Source: Asterias rubens (lineage: Eukaryota; Echinodermata; Asteroidea; Forcipulatida; Asteriidae). Taken from it: a DNA stretch of 64,000 nucleotides. Location of the stretch: NCBI RefSeq assembly GCF_902459465.1, contig NC_047071.1, positions 9,626,002 to 9,690,001 of the forward strand, given 5' to 3'. The translations under genes and the position numbers were made by a program. This document shows positions 46,053 through 58,273 of the stretch, piece after piece; position 1 is the first letter of the stretch, and every line of letters begins with the position of its first letter. Below the pieces are notes generated by a model. The model had not been told where the DNA came from, ran no database searches, and was given only the letters and a program-made list of their open reading frames with translations.

Positions 46053-46803
46053 ATATTGACTGCTTCGAGTGCTATGGTTAAAACTATGACTCCCGAGGTG
46101 ATCCACGGAGCGTTCTATTTAATAGAATAGAACGCTCCGGGGATCACCGAGGGAGTTGTTTTAACCATTGCACGAGTAAAAGCAGTCAATATTTGTTTTA
46201 TAACACCCCAAACATTTCTAAACACTGTATGTACTATTATTGTTAAGTTACAGACCTGAATGCTACAATCCACGGACGTTGCGAATGCAGATTGCAAAAA
46301 CTTTTAATGTGCTGCATGTAGTGTCGTGCAATCCGAAATGGTTACAGACTATTAATTCATTATCCTTGACACGCCTCTCTTAATATTTATGCATGACGTC
46401 ATAATTCTTACCCAAAATGAGGCTATGGGCGCACGTTCCCCATCACTTGCAGTGGCTGCGCCCATCGCCTCGTTTTGAGTTAGCATTGTGACGTACCTCA
46501 TGCATAAGTATTAAGAGAGGCGTATAGTATACAAATATTGACTGCTTCGAGTGCTATGGTTAAAACTATGACGCTCCGGGGATCACCGAGGGAGTCATAG
46601 TTTTAACCATTGCACGAGTAAAAGCAGTCAATATTTGTTTTATAACACCCCAAACATTTCTAAATACTGTACTATTATTATTAAGTTACATACCTGAATG
46701 CTACAATCCACGGACGACGCAAATACAGATTGCAAAAACTTTTACTGTGCTGCATTTAGTGTCGTGCAATCCGAAATGGTTACAGACTATTAATTTATCA
46801 TCC
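46053..46803 (+). repeat. Direct duplication flanking a palindromic MITE
   Basis: ATATTGACTGCTTCGAGTGC begins both copies (46053-46367 and 46534-46803). Both end TTACAGACTATTAATT. Between them, at 46373-46522, is a palindrome with ends GCCTCTCTTAATATTTATGC and CATAAGTATTAAGAGAGGC. The first copy has a longer hairpin than the second. Confidence 0.85.
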
Positions 46804-48236
46804 TCGTACACGCAACGGACGTCTGGGTACTGCACGACGTGTGCTAGTCTTCAGACTAGCGCACGGCAAACCGACGCACTATATCACACGGCCGTCGTCT
46901 AGCAAAACTAAGACATGTCATGTGACGCGCTCTAAACCAATGAAAAGGCAGAATATTGGTAAGGGGTGTTATAAAGCTATAGTATAGCTCTATGGTCAAT
47001 ACGCAATGGGGCGGAGCTGTATGGATCGGTCTATTACGAATAGGGTTGTTACCATTTTTACCAATAGTGTCTAGTGTCTTTAACCGGAAATTGGTCAAGC
47101 TTTTTGGCCAGGAATCCGGGTAAATTTGTGGGTTACTATCGCTTTTGTAGGCCTAACTTCTCGATTTGGCCGTCAGAAACGGGTATTGAGTTATGAAGTG
47201 ACGGTTCCGGTTAGTTGTAGGCCTTCATTTTATTATATTCACAATGAATAGCAGTGTACTCTTCTTAAAACTCTCGTTAGAATTTATCCGGATTCTGGCC
47301 GGGACCCGACCTGATCCCATTCAAGGGTCAGAACGACCCAAAATCTGTGTCAAAGGGATCATCCGAAACTATGTCAAACCGTCCAAAAATTTGGAAGTAA
47401 AAGTCATATTAATTTCAAATTCTATTATTTCAGGGTGAGCTTGACCCGTATTGGGTCAGACGTGTCCACTGAGAACCTGAAATCTGGTCAATTCTGAAGA
47501 AAAGTATCGCTTAACATAAACAGCTTACCAGCCAAAAATACATTAGGTTTTATTGTTGTGAATGGTGCCCCCACTGGATGTTTGCTAAGCACAGCAAATC
47601 GTCTAGCTGTGTTTTGCTTAATAGCTTTATGAAGATGGGCCCAGGGCGTTGATCAAGTGTGCTAGAGAGAATGCTAGAGAGAACTTTGTCGCCCAAGTTT
47701 GAAGATGATGTTCCCATTGTTGGAATAATATTTCCGTTTTTGTGTAAAAAAATAATGTTTGAACTTCAACTAATAATTTGACCCTAACCAATTACTACAG
47801 CATTTATATTGATTTATCAGTTGAACGTTCTTCCAAAATAAAATTTCGCTTTCTAGAAGACAAATTAATTTGCGTTGATTTTTTAAGGAGTTGTTCCAAG
47901 TGTCAGTTTTTCGCCACTCTGTATGTATAAGGCCCTACTTTTTAAATGAAATTTTCAACTTTGTTAAAATCTTAATGAAACATAGCCAGCTAGCAGCGTG
48001 CTCCAAACATTTTTCTCGAGACTCTGAGTACATTTTCATTAATTGTCAAAAGTTCAAGTGCATCTCGCCGATACTAGGTAAATAAATCCAGCTGTTCTTT
48101 GACGAGTTGACTTGTTTCTGTTTGTATGGATTCATCATTCATTTCAGAGTAGGCCCTTTTTAAGCCTAAGTATTATGCCAATTGTGTCAGGCATGCGTTA
48201 GCTTACATACTTTCTGTCTATTTACGGTTGTTTGTT
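46804..48236. other. Intergenic, no gene recognised
   Basis: Contains a family 1 terminus (ACCAATAGTGTCTAGTGTCT) at about 47058-47083 and a family 4-like fragment near 47580-47645. No supported coding exon. Confidence 0.45.
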
Positions 48237-48635
48237 GGGCCCAATTTGCTCTGCTTATCGCCGAATTATGCGCTTACCACTATTCCCCACTTATGTGCAA
48301 GCGCAGATTTTCTGCGCTAGCCTTTCTTAATAATTATTGCATGAGGTACGTCACAGTGCTAATCCAAAACGAGGCAATGGATGGGCGCAGCCACTGCAAG
48401 TGATGGGGGCGGACGTGCGCCCATAATCCTCATTATTTTGGGTAAGAATTATGACGTCATGCATAAAATATTAAAAGAGGCTTTTGTAAGCGTAAAATGC
48501 CTAGTAACGTGGAGTACGCACGCGCAGATGCCAAAATTCGCCGCTAACCCGTGAAATACACTTGCCGTAGAATTCCCTGCTTCCGTAAGCGCCGATTCTG
48601 CGCTTACGGTGGTAAGCAGAGCCATGCAATTGGCC
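48237..48635 (-). repeat. Family 4 MITE with an inserted second MITE
   Basis: The outer element matches 53002-53253 in reverse. At 48320-48481 it is split by a palindrome (GCCTTTCTTAATAATTATTG to TATTAAAAGAGGC) related to the one at 46373-46522. Confidence 0.85.
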
Positions 48636-49123
48636 ATTGTACAGCAATGTACATTCTTTTATTCGCGTGCAGCATAACAATGGTCTACGTTCTGTTGTAT
48701 GTATTTTCACTCCATTTTGTACATAAACTATACCTTTCTTTTGCAACGTCACAGCCCGAGTTTTTGCCAACCCAGATTGGAAAACTATGGAAAGTCATAA
48801 GTGCAAATCAAGAATAGATCGCTATTTTTGGTAACAATGTAACACAAATTTGTTGATTTTATTTAAAATAAAATAACCTATAATGAGAGGTATTTTATTT
48901 AATCGAAAATTAGCAGAACATGTGGAAGTATGATTTTTATAAACCGTATGCACATGACGTCATTTCAGTAGGGCGCCCTCACCTAGAGGTCAAAAGGAGG
49001 TTGGTTCATTGGCCAATCCTGTGTGCCGCGCGTACAAATCTGTGCGTTTCGATTGTTTCGTCACCGTTTTCCCACTAAGATGGCCGCTGGATGACGTCTA
49101 TGCATTAAGGTTTTCGACTGTGC

Positions 49124-49412
49124 TGGGCCCAATTTCATAGCGCTGCTTAGCGGCCGATTTTGTGCTTACTTTGCAATTTCTATTTCATAGCGCTGCTAAC
49201 CGTAAGCACACAAAAAGGCATGCTAACCGGCCGGTGCTTACCGGACGAAAATAAATGACATCACAATGCAAATCCACGGTAAACACGCAATAATATGGCC
49301 GCCGAATTTGTCTGCTAACCTGTGAAATACGCTAAGGCTTAAGCAAATTTTTATGCTACAGTAAGCACGCAAATTTGCTTACCGTTTAAGCAGCGCTATG
49401 AAATTGGGCCCT
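49124..49412. repeat. Family 4 palindromic MITE
   Basis: Starts GGGCCCAATTTCATAGCGCT and ends AGCGCTATGAAATTGGGCCC. Near-copy of 10454-10740 in opposite order. It is followed by poly-C tracts at about 49454 and 49616. Confidence 0.9.
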
Positions 49413-49914
49413 GGTGTCCCATCGAATTCAATTATGTCCGCCGGAGATTCTACCCCCCCCCCCCCTCAATGGGACTTAACATGGGCTGAATGAGGATGGT
49501 TCAAAAGAGGGCACTATCAAAAGAAGTTTGTACACGGTTTGACTTTATTTTTATGGGGGACAGAATCTTCTGATTCTTGCTGCATGCTTCCTCGAATTCA
49601 TAGAGTAGGGTAGGACCCCCCCCCCCCCAGGCCTATTCTTCTATCTTTCCCTAGGCTTATGGGCTGTTCCCTCTGTTGCCATTGGATGCTTTTCACGAAG
49701 TAATTATGGAAACTGGACCTTCCATCTGTCGTTGGCAGTGAAATTGGGTCCATTGTGATGTTTTTTTTTCCCTGAAAAATAATGTCATGCTCATAGATCA
49801 TCCGAGCTAGCTCCACCCCATCGCGCGCCCACACATCTACCCTGGAGACCAACTCGACCTATAGAGGGCGCTGTTTACAAATCTCAACGGGAGATTTCCA
49901 TGTCAACCTGAAAT

Positions 49915-52645
49915 ATGGCGGTCCCAAATCACAATCCGCCCCGAGGTATGGAGGGCTATGACCTGGGTGCCCTGAGCGCTGAACAGCAGGAAAAACTCAA
50001 CCAATTTAAAGTGAGTATGTCAAAGACAATGTGGCATTAATTTCAGGGGATGTTTAGATCGAAAAGTTAGCGCAGAGGGATATGAAACATTTTCAAGTGG
50101 CTTGCCCTGTTTCCGGACATGGTTGTTTTGCATACAAAAACTACAAACATTGAAACAAGCACAGTGTAACATAGGGAAACTGCACTCGACCTCGCTGTTG
50201 TAAACGGCAATACGAGGGGCGCAGGGTTAACAATGTTGTTAACTATAAACCACCTTATATGCATCATGATTAATGTTGATATAGTAGAACATTCAAACAA
50301 TGTGCTGAATCCAACTGCCACAAGCATGACAAGAAGACGCAAATTGCAAGGAAGAAGGCAAGCGGCGGATTGATTCGAACGTACTTACAAAGTGTTTGAC
50401 ATATTATTTCTTTGCAATTTTACTTTCATTATGTCACTTGTGTGTTGTTGAAACAATGCTTGTTTAGATGATCTCAAGTCTCAAGGGAACCTCAGAAACA
50501 TCCCATCCACCACAACACAAGGCAAGGCAAGGGGTGTAATAAATACACAGCTAATCGAAATCATTATGTATGAATATGAAAGCTAGGCTGTGTAAAAAAA
50601 CGACACATTTAAAGTCCGGGTTTCTAAAAAACGGGGATGAGGATCGGAGGGGCTTTTTATTTTTTATTATCAAGATGGCTACCATTCTTTTTAAAATTTC
50701 AAAAATCCATTGTTTTTTCACTACAAACTTACAATCAAAAATGAAACTTGCTGGACAAAACATTGAACCAAAACAAAACATGGTTAAAAAAAAAAAAAGG
50801 AAGATCACCTTATTTGTTAATGACTGCCCAACACATTTTTTAAGTTAAGTATTTTCTTTATGAGACCGTTAAAACAATATCCCTTTTTTTCATTTACAAA
50901 AGAATAATCTAAAAAAAGAAAGACAAATCATAAAAAAAAAGAAGAAAAAAAAAGGAGGCGGCCTCTTAAAAAAGGAAGCGGGCAGGGACGGTAAAGATGT
51001 TTATTTTTTTACTTGGCCTTATGATACGGATTGCACAAGTCCATACTAAATTGTGGTTATAAACAGCAACTAGTTTTTTTTATGCTAGATGACAATACTT
51101 ATTGTGAAATCAGTGGTTATCTTTGTTTGTAGGATTTCAAGCCCACAACCTCATAGTTGCATTTTTTTGAGTCTGTAATTTAATATAACCACCGGACAAC
51201 AGTGTCCAGTCACATTCACAGTGAATACTGAATATGATACCAATCAATATTTATAACAAAGTTATCTTTGGTCATCGGTCATTTACATGTACCAAAGGTA
51301 ATTTGTATTGTTACATGTTGTTTTTTGTTCATGAATATAACTTATTGACATTTGCATGAGTGGCTTAAAATTGCTTGAAAGTCTTTTTACAATGAAGCAG
51401 CATAAAAGTTCATTGTTGGTCATAAATTTGATGCACATCTAAATCACTACTGCTCATGGGAAATTCCTGCAGAACCCACAAAAATGACAAATTCAGAGAT
51501 AGTAACTGTACTTTTGTATTGGATGTATACATACATTAATTTTTTTGTGTTTTATCGTTTTAAGAAAATCCATACAAAAACAAATTCTATGGACATTTGA
51601 ATCTGATTGTGATTTTCGTGATTTGTTTTTGTAGTTAATATTTTAATACTTTGATTCCATACATGTACAGTATACATATATATGTACTTTTTTAAGACAC
51701 TTCTGTTTTTTTCTATAGATTCAAACTAGGTTGGGTAATGAGAAATTTCTTCGCGACCACCCGGAGGTAGATGTGCTTCTTGCAGGATTTCTTGGGTAAG
51801 AGTCATGGTTAATCTTTGTTGTCAAATACTTGGGATGTGTGACAGCCTCGCTACCATGGTCAGCGCGCCATAGAAACAACGCTGATTGGCTCATAAAATT
51901 GGTTTTACATTAGACGTAAAGTGCGCGCGCACGTTTCAAAGATTTGTTTGCATGTTGATCAAGCCTTAGCCTGCTTTTTTTTATGACACAAATATGTTTT
52001 TTAAAAGGAAAAAAGGGAAAGTACACTTTTGGTAATTGTGACTCGCTCCATCGTAATAAGGAATATCAATAAATTTGATTTTTGAGTTTATCATAATAAT
52101 ACCAACAAGCAAATCTCAACATTTTAAATAAAGTACAAATTATGATCATACGACCTATCTGTCTGAAATAATGTAAAATTTTTGATGACCATCTTGGTCA
52201 TGTTCCCTGTTACCAATAACAGTAATGAATGCTTACCATTCATTTCACAAACGTGGTGCCAGACTCTTATTTCGTCCAGCCCCAGTTTGGTACAATCAGT
52301 TGGAATGGTGTAAAATCAAGATGGCCACACCGTGATAAAGGTCTATTGTATAAAGTGGGTCATTATTTTTTGGCAAGTCCCTGGCTATATCCCTGTCTTT
52401 GTCCACACAACTTTTTCAGAATCCCCTGTCACTCAGGGAGCTATAATTGATCTTTGCATATTATTAATCAACACCCATCTGTTGTCTGTATGCACTACAG
52501 AGACGTCCTGACGCAAAGACCAGAGAATATCCGTGATTTTGCTGCAGACTGGTTCACCAAGCCCCACTTGAAGGATTCAGTACACAGCCAGCTCAAGCAG
52601 AGAGAGAATTCACTACGAGAGGCAAGATTCAATCGGAAACTGTAA
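49915..52645 (+). CDS. RIIAD1: RIIa domain-containing protein 1
   Basis: Three exons: 49915-50010, 51719-51795 and 52501-52645, joining in phases 0 and 2. 318 nt, 105 residues (human about 92). The start is ATATGGCGGTC, giving MAVPNHNPPRGMEGYDLGAL. Family blocks are GALSAEQQEKLNQFKIQTRL (18-37), NEKFLRDHPEVDVLLAGFL (39-57) and RPENIRDFAADWF (64-76). The last two form the helix-loop-helix RIIa dimerization/docking fold of PKA regulatory subunits and related ciliary proteins. In this family the domain is expected to dimerise and bind amphipathic helices of AKAP-like partners. No kinase or cAMP-binding domain is present, as expected. The basic C-terminal tail (QLKQRENSLREARFNRKL) extends a little beyond the human protein. 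The 1.7-kb first intron is AT-rich without recognised elements. Confidence 0.93.
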
Positions 52646-52778
52646 AAATAAAACCAGTTCAGATAAATTTGTGTTGCCCTTTTTAGTTTTTCAAGCTGTT
52701 TGAGCATCAAGTAACTGTATGTTTAATTAGTACATAATTCAATAGTACAGATTTCTGTACCTAAAGACCACAATTTAA

Positions 52779-52784
52779 AATAAA
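52779..52784 (+). terminator. Candidate polyadenylation signal for RIIAD1
   Basis: AATAAA about 135 bp after the TAA stop (52643-52645). Another AATAAA lies directly after the stop, near 52648, too close to be the likely one. Confidence 0.5.
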
Positions 52785-53001
52785 AGCACTATGTAACATT
52801 ACCTGTTATTAAGTGGTTTCAAATACAGTAGGTCAACTCGAAAATCGTTCCAAGAGTAGGAGGGTTAATATTATGAGCTTTGCTCTACATCATTGTTCAT
52901 TAAATAAAGACATTACACTCGGTGTTTTCCGATCACTGCAGTACCTGCAGCTGCAGGTATCCTTGGTGAGAATCGAACCTGGACCATCCACATTCTAAAG
53001 C

Positions 53002-53253
53002 AGGGCCCAATTTCATGGCTCTGCTTACCGTAAGCACAGAATCGGCGCTTACGGAAGCAGGGAATTCTTTGTTACGGCAAGCGTATTTCACGGGTTAGCG
53101 CCGATTTTTGGCTTCTGCGTGTGCGTACTCCATGTTTAATAGGCATTCTACGCTTACAAGGCTAGCACAGAAATTCGGCGCTTGCACGTAAGCGGGGAAT
53201 CTTGATCGTTAGCACAGAACAAGGTGGTAAGCAGAGCCATGAAATTGGGCCCT
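53002..53253 (+). repeat. Family 4 MITE, uninterrupted copy
   Basis: Starts GGGCCCAATTTCATGGCTCT and ends GAGCCATGAAATTGGGCCC. The interior carries GCGCTTACGGAAGCAGGGAA. It gives the empty-site version of the interrupted element at 48237-48635. Confidence 0.9.
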
Positions 53254-53671
53254 GGTGTTTCACCTTCAACTAAACCACTGCATACTCGCTGCTTGTTGTT
53301 GAAGGTTGTTGTGATTAAAAAAACATTTGGGCTTTGCCTTGTAGTTAGAACAAACACTAGTCTTTCATTCCCCGTCCTGAAAGTTTGGGAAGTAAATAAA
53401 ATAATAAATAACTTATTCAACATAGATTAGCAGGTTTATTTTAATCTTGAACTTGCAAATCTATGTTGAATGTGGGTGGCAACAAGATTTCCTCATTTGT
53501 ATTTAAATAAACCGTTGTATAGTGTCTGTGTATTTTCAACTAGAAAGTAGTGTTCCTTTTTTCACCACTATTTCTCACACGTGTTGTAGTTGTTAAGTTG
53601 ACCCCGTTTGCTGTTAATACACTAATGGTTCTGAACAAAGTGATTGCAATGTGTTTAGGTTTATATAAATT

Positions 53672-53694
53672 ATATATATATATATATATATATG
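53672..53694 (+). repeat. (TA)n microsatellite
   Basis: About 11 TA units. Confidence 0.9.
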
Positions 53695-54299
53695 GATTGT
53701 GATTTTATTGATTGTTATAAAAACGTCTATTGTACGGATGCCTAAAGTGACCATATGCATTTGCATGTGTCCGAGCTAAATTACTGTAAAGACGTGCAAC
53801 TTTAGTAAGATGTCTTTCCAATTACAAGGAACGATTTGATATCCGCAATCCACAATAACCATTATATGGTTTTCAAATCCACACTCCACAAGCATAGTTT
53901 ATGGTTGTGTAACTCTGAATCCACACTCCACAATCTTTCTGGTACGATATCGTTGAACTAAAAGACAACACATTATCGGCAGCCTTTATTGGATAATTTA
54001 GCTTAGAAACTTGGAGATGTGGATGGTCACTGAAAGCTACCGTACAAGTGAGATTATCAAGACGTTTTTCCAACATGAGCTGTTGTAAAACAAAAACCAA
54101 GAAGTAGATTGAGATTACGGAGTCTTTTTAAGAACACTAGTCTCAAATCAACTCATTTAATTGTTTATAGCTATTGCTGTGATGCACTTATATTAAACTT
54201 AGCCCCTTGATGTTACAGGGAGATGCTTCAATGAGATACTTTGGTTCTCTAAGAGCAGGTTTGAGTGTGCACAATGGTTAACTTAAGATTGACTATTTT

Positions 54300-54557
54300 G
54301 CCTTGAACCCAGGCTGATCGACTATTGGCTAACTACTGTGGTCGACCATTTGGTATAACCATGGTTTCTGCGCTGGTCCTGATAGCCTTTTCCATGCTTA
54401 TATGTGTGAAGCGCAGAGGGGAAGCAGTGACACTATCACTGAAACGCGGAAGGCAACGGAGTGTTGAATTTCTTGGTATGGACGGTTGACTAGACTTCCA
54501 AATGAGTCGTTCGAGTGACTGAGTGCGTCACACCACATGCGAGTTGCTGGTCAGTAG
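54300..54557. repeat. Dispersed repeat shared with 16866-17105
   Basis: AACTACTGTGGTCGACCATT, GAAGCGCAGAGGGGAAGCAG, TTGACTAGACTTCCAAATGA and GAGTTGCTGGTCAG, in the same order as the other copy. Confidence 0.7.
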
Positions 54558-55502
54558 TCCCCTAAACAAAATGTGCACACTTGACTAAATATGCGCACTC
54601 GTACTTGCTCTAGGTGGCAGGAGACTAAACTTAACCGATTTGTCTGCTGCCACCAAGCGTCCAAAAAGCCTCCCCTTTTAACCATCAATTCAGAACAATT
54701 GATGTTGGATCCCTAGTGACTGCGTCCTTCAAAGTCAACCGATACGAAGGGTTTTGTAGGATTGCAACTACTTTACCTACAAACAGTAGAAGAATGACAG
54801 CATGGGCAAATATGCTTCAATCTTTCAAAATCATTCAACTTCTTCAGGGTGTTGAGGGCTTTGGAAAGCTGGGTTTTTATGTGATATTGTGTGTGTGTAC
54901 ACTGTGTGCAGTTAGATCGCACAAAGCTTATGTAAATATTACTAATTACATTTAAGATAAAATAATTTCATGTTTTTTTCTTTGTTGGGTCAAATTTGAC
55001 TTGAGTTTTGTTTTGTTCAAGTCACAATTATCTTGGCAGTACTGAAGTGATCATTTGTTGGGTATAGTACACGTAGGATTGCTGTTTTAAGTTCAAATTT
55101 TATAGAATTAAGTAATCAAAATATATCATGTGTGTGGATACATACTTGAATATTCTGATTGTTAAAGAAACCACTTCACCATCTTCACTGAAGTACCATT
55201 GCATCCACAACGAAAAGGAAACAATACAACGAAATACACAAAGTGTGTGAATATGTTATTTGATTGTGTTGCCAGCAGTTGTTCAAATGAACATTATTAT
55301 TCCCGTTTCGAATTATTCAACAGGAAGTTATGTAGCCAGACACTGAAGCCCTTTACATGTCGAGGGTTCAGCTGAGTTTGCACATACGTCATTCAGAAGC
55401 TCATCTTATTATCTACTTCAGTGTGCTGTAATTATTCAAGTGTTTATTCAATGCACTCCGGGACTTTTAAGCTTTAACAGCATCTCCGTGCTTAAAGGCA
55501 CA
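54558..55502. other. Intergenic, no gene recognised
   Basis: Short frames only; the longest (54716-54955, 79 codons) shows no recognisable domain or splice context. No repeat identified. Confidence 0.45.
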
Positions 55503-55621
55503 GGGGTCGATTTCACAAACAGTTAGGACTAGTCCTAACTTAGGACTAGCCTTAAGAGATATCAAAAACGTACAGCTAGTCCTAAGTTAGGTCTAGTAAC
55601 TCTTTGTGAAATCCACCCCTG
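55503..55621. repeat. Short palindromic MITE (GGGGTCGATTTCACAAA ends)
   Basis: GGGGTCGATTTCACAAACAG and TTAGGACTAGTCCTAA pair with CCTAAGTTAGGTCTAG and TTTGTGAAATCCACCCC. 119 bp. Confidence 0.85.
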
Positions 55622-56202
55622 GACACCTTTGATAAATTGTCAAAGACCAGTATGTTTCCCCACCATTTGCAAAAAATAACACTCTGTGAAAATTTTGTTA
55701 TCGAAGTTGCAGTGGGAAGAGCTTGCTTGCAAACAACTATTTTCCAAAACAAGTGTTGGTTAAATAAGATGAAGTTCGAGAAGGGAAGCTTACTTAAGTC
55801 ACTTTCAATGGATTTTTCGGATTAATAATCTTGTACACCCCTTCAAACCACCAACAATTTCTTATCTACCGAAAGTCAAGTTCAAGTCATCGTATTAGTT
55901 TCGAGAGTTAAAAGTTGACAACAAAAGAAGAAACTGCTTTCATTTCACCCGGTTTGTTTTTGCAATGGTCTAAGTGTTATTTCAAAATTCTGCCGTAATA
56001 TAATTGTAAGGGTGATAGTATAATAAAAGTGGTGTGATTGGTTGTGATACAAAGGCATTTATACTTGATTGTATATGAGAAGAAAACAACTGTTTGATAA
56101 TAAAATATAATTAAGGTTTGACAATGCTGTGACTATCAATACCAGTTTAAAGTGTTTCAGTTTGTGAATGTTGAGTTGAATCATAACCTAATCCCGAATG
56201 TG

Positions 56203-56550
56203 TTAAAGGCAGTGGACACTATTGGGTATTACTCAAAATAATTATTAGCATGACACTTTACTTGGTAATGAGTAATGGGGAGAGGTTGATAATATACAAC
56301 ATTGTGAGAAACAGCTCCCTCTGAAGTGACGTAGTTTTTGAGAAAGAAGTAATTTTCCACGAATTTGATCAAGCATCGGAAAGCACACAACTTCGTGTGA
56401 CAAGGGTGTTTTTTTCTTTTATTATTATTTGGAACTTCTACGACCGATTGAGCTCAAATTTTCACAGGTTTGTTATTTTATGCATATGTCGAGATACACC
56501 AAGTGAGAAGATTGGTCTTTGGCATTTACCAATAGTGTCCACTGTCTTTA
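56203..56550 (+). repeat. TTAA-bounded MITE, family 1 copy
   Basis: Starts TTAAAGGCAGTGGACACTAT and ends GTGTCCACTGTCTTTA. The interior lacks part of the GAGACCTC centre. Confidence 0.9.
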
Positions 56551-56972
56551 TGAACTCAGCAACTGTCTTATGTCACTGAACTGAGGCAAACCGGAGAGAA
56601 ACAAATTTCGATGCCGAAAATGTGTAAGACTTACCCCCTCCCCCCTTTAATTATCAAATCTTAGCACATCTTTTTTTTCTTCAAAATATTGCAAAGTGGG
56701 TGGTTCCATCCGGTTATAGCTCAATTTCAACCAAAAACACCCCCTTAAGGTTTTATTTATTTCAGCCCTTTGTCGACAAAACTCTAATGTTTACCCCTTG
56801 GGAATTCATCCGATTTCAACAGTTTCGAGAAAAATGCAAGGCTTTGCCCCCCCCCCCCCCCTCCTTGGGATTTTTCTTTTTGGAGTGTAGCAAAAATCCT
56901 AAACCGTACTTAGCCCTTGGGATTTTATAGGATTTAACCCATTTTTGGCACAATTTCAGAGTGTAGGCCAAG

Positions 56973-57302
56973 TTAAAGGCAGTGGACACTATTGGTAGTT
57001 CCCAGTCTTCTCACTTGGTGTATCTCACCATATGCATAAAATAACAAACCTGTAAAAATTGGAGCTCAATCGGTCGTAGAAGTTGCGAGATAATAATGAA
57101 AGAAAAAAACACCCTTGTCACACGAAGTTGTGTGCTTTCCGATGCTTGATCAAATTCGTGGAAAATAACTTCTTTCTCGAAAACTACGTCACTTCAGAGG
57201 GAGCCGTTTCTCACAATGTTTTTTTATTATCAACCTCTCCCATTACTCGTAATCAAGAAAGGTTTTATTATGATAATTACCAATAGTGTTCACTGCCTTT
57301 AA
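56973..57302 (+). repeat. TTAA-bounded MITE, family 1 copy
   Basis: Starts TTAAAGGCAGTGGACACTAT and ends GTGTTCACTGCCTTTAA. Like the copy at 56203 it lacks the GAGACCTC centre, so the two form a sub-family. Confidence 0.9.
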
Positions 57303-57584
57303 AGGCATACGGATATAATTTGAGGTAGATGACTCACAGGGAAAGAATGTTCAGCTCCTCGCACTCCATTATACCACCCCCTCAAGTACCAGGTGATTTG
57401 GTAAAGAGAACATTGAAAACACAAATAAATTGACACACGCGGCCAGCAACTCCAGAAGAAAAAGTAATGTTTTGCATTCAAGTACATCGTCACTTCAAAA
57501 CTCGTCTCTGATAAGATTATGATACAAAAAGGACCGATACCGACGCATCAAAATGCATTATCTATAACAAGTTATGTGAAGTAA

Positions 57585-57728
57585 ACCGTAGCCTGTGCTG
57601 TAAGAGGAGCGCTTTCAATGTATTACAATGCATTATTTCTCAGTTAAGTACATAAGGGAACCGTAGCCTATGTGGTTAGAGGTGGGCTTTTAATGATACT
57701 GACCCGGGTTCGAATCCCAATGCTACCA
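57585..57728 (+). repeat. Two tandem tRNA-like heads
   Basis: CCGTAGCCTGTGCTGTAAGAG (about 57587) and CCGTAGCCTATGTGGTTAGAG (about 57661) are repeats of one tRNA-like 5' half. Only the second has a B box (GGGTTCGAATCCC) and a partial acceptor match (GTAGC with GCTAC). Read as SINE heads, not a tRNA gene. Confidence 0.5.
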
Positions 57729-57794
57729 ATCTTTTTCTTTTACTAAGTCGGCATAGCAGTTCATTATTTAAGTAGTGTTTAAAATCACCTCCTA

Positions 57795-58125
57795 ACACCA
57801 ACGGGCACTGTGGCGACACAGTGCACTGGATCGTTCGCTTGCGTGCGTTCCAGAGCTGGGAGACCCGGTTCGAATCCCGCCCCGTACCATAGGGACATGA
57901 CTTTTACTGCTAGCACCAGTAAGTGATTGGGGTCCGTCATGTCTCTCCCCAAATTAGGGTAGGATGATTATCCCGGGTCGGAAAGTAAAGGAGGGGCCGG
58001 GACTAGCCATCCCCTAAGGGTTCTAATGGGTGATCACCACGCTGGTTTCGATCAGACTTTGAGTCCCCTGAATGCCTGGTCGTCACTCTAACTAACTTTC
58101 TGCACAAATTAACTTTAACTTTAAA
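57795..58125 (+). repeat. tRNA-derived SINE, family D
   Basis: The head ACGGGCACTGTGGCGACACA, with a long variable arm and GGTTCGAATCCCGCCCCGT, forms a tRNA-like outline with a matching acceptor (ACGGG with CCCCGT). A body follows (GGGGTCCGTCATGTCTCTCC, GGCCGGGACTAGCCATCCCC) and an ACTTTAACTTTAAA tail. Confidence 0.65.
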
Positions 58126-58273
58126 ACACTTTTTAGAGATAATGACTAAGTATTGTTTCCGTGTTTGTACCCCGCTTATTTTTTTCAGGCAAAGCGGACA
58201 TAACAATTTCAAGGCTGAAAGAAATGAAAATAAATGTTAAATTGTTGCAGAAATTGTTTCTTTCTAAGAAATT

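Noticed and set aside
49598..49852. Minus-strand frame of 84 codons facing RIIAD1
   Set aside because: No recognised domain and no convincing splice sites; its 3' part runs into poly-G. It may be chance.
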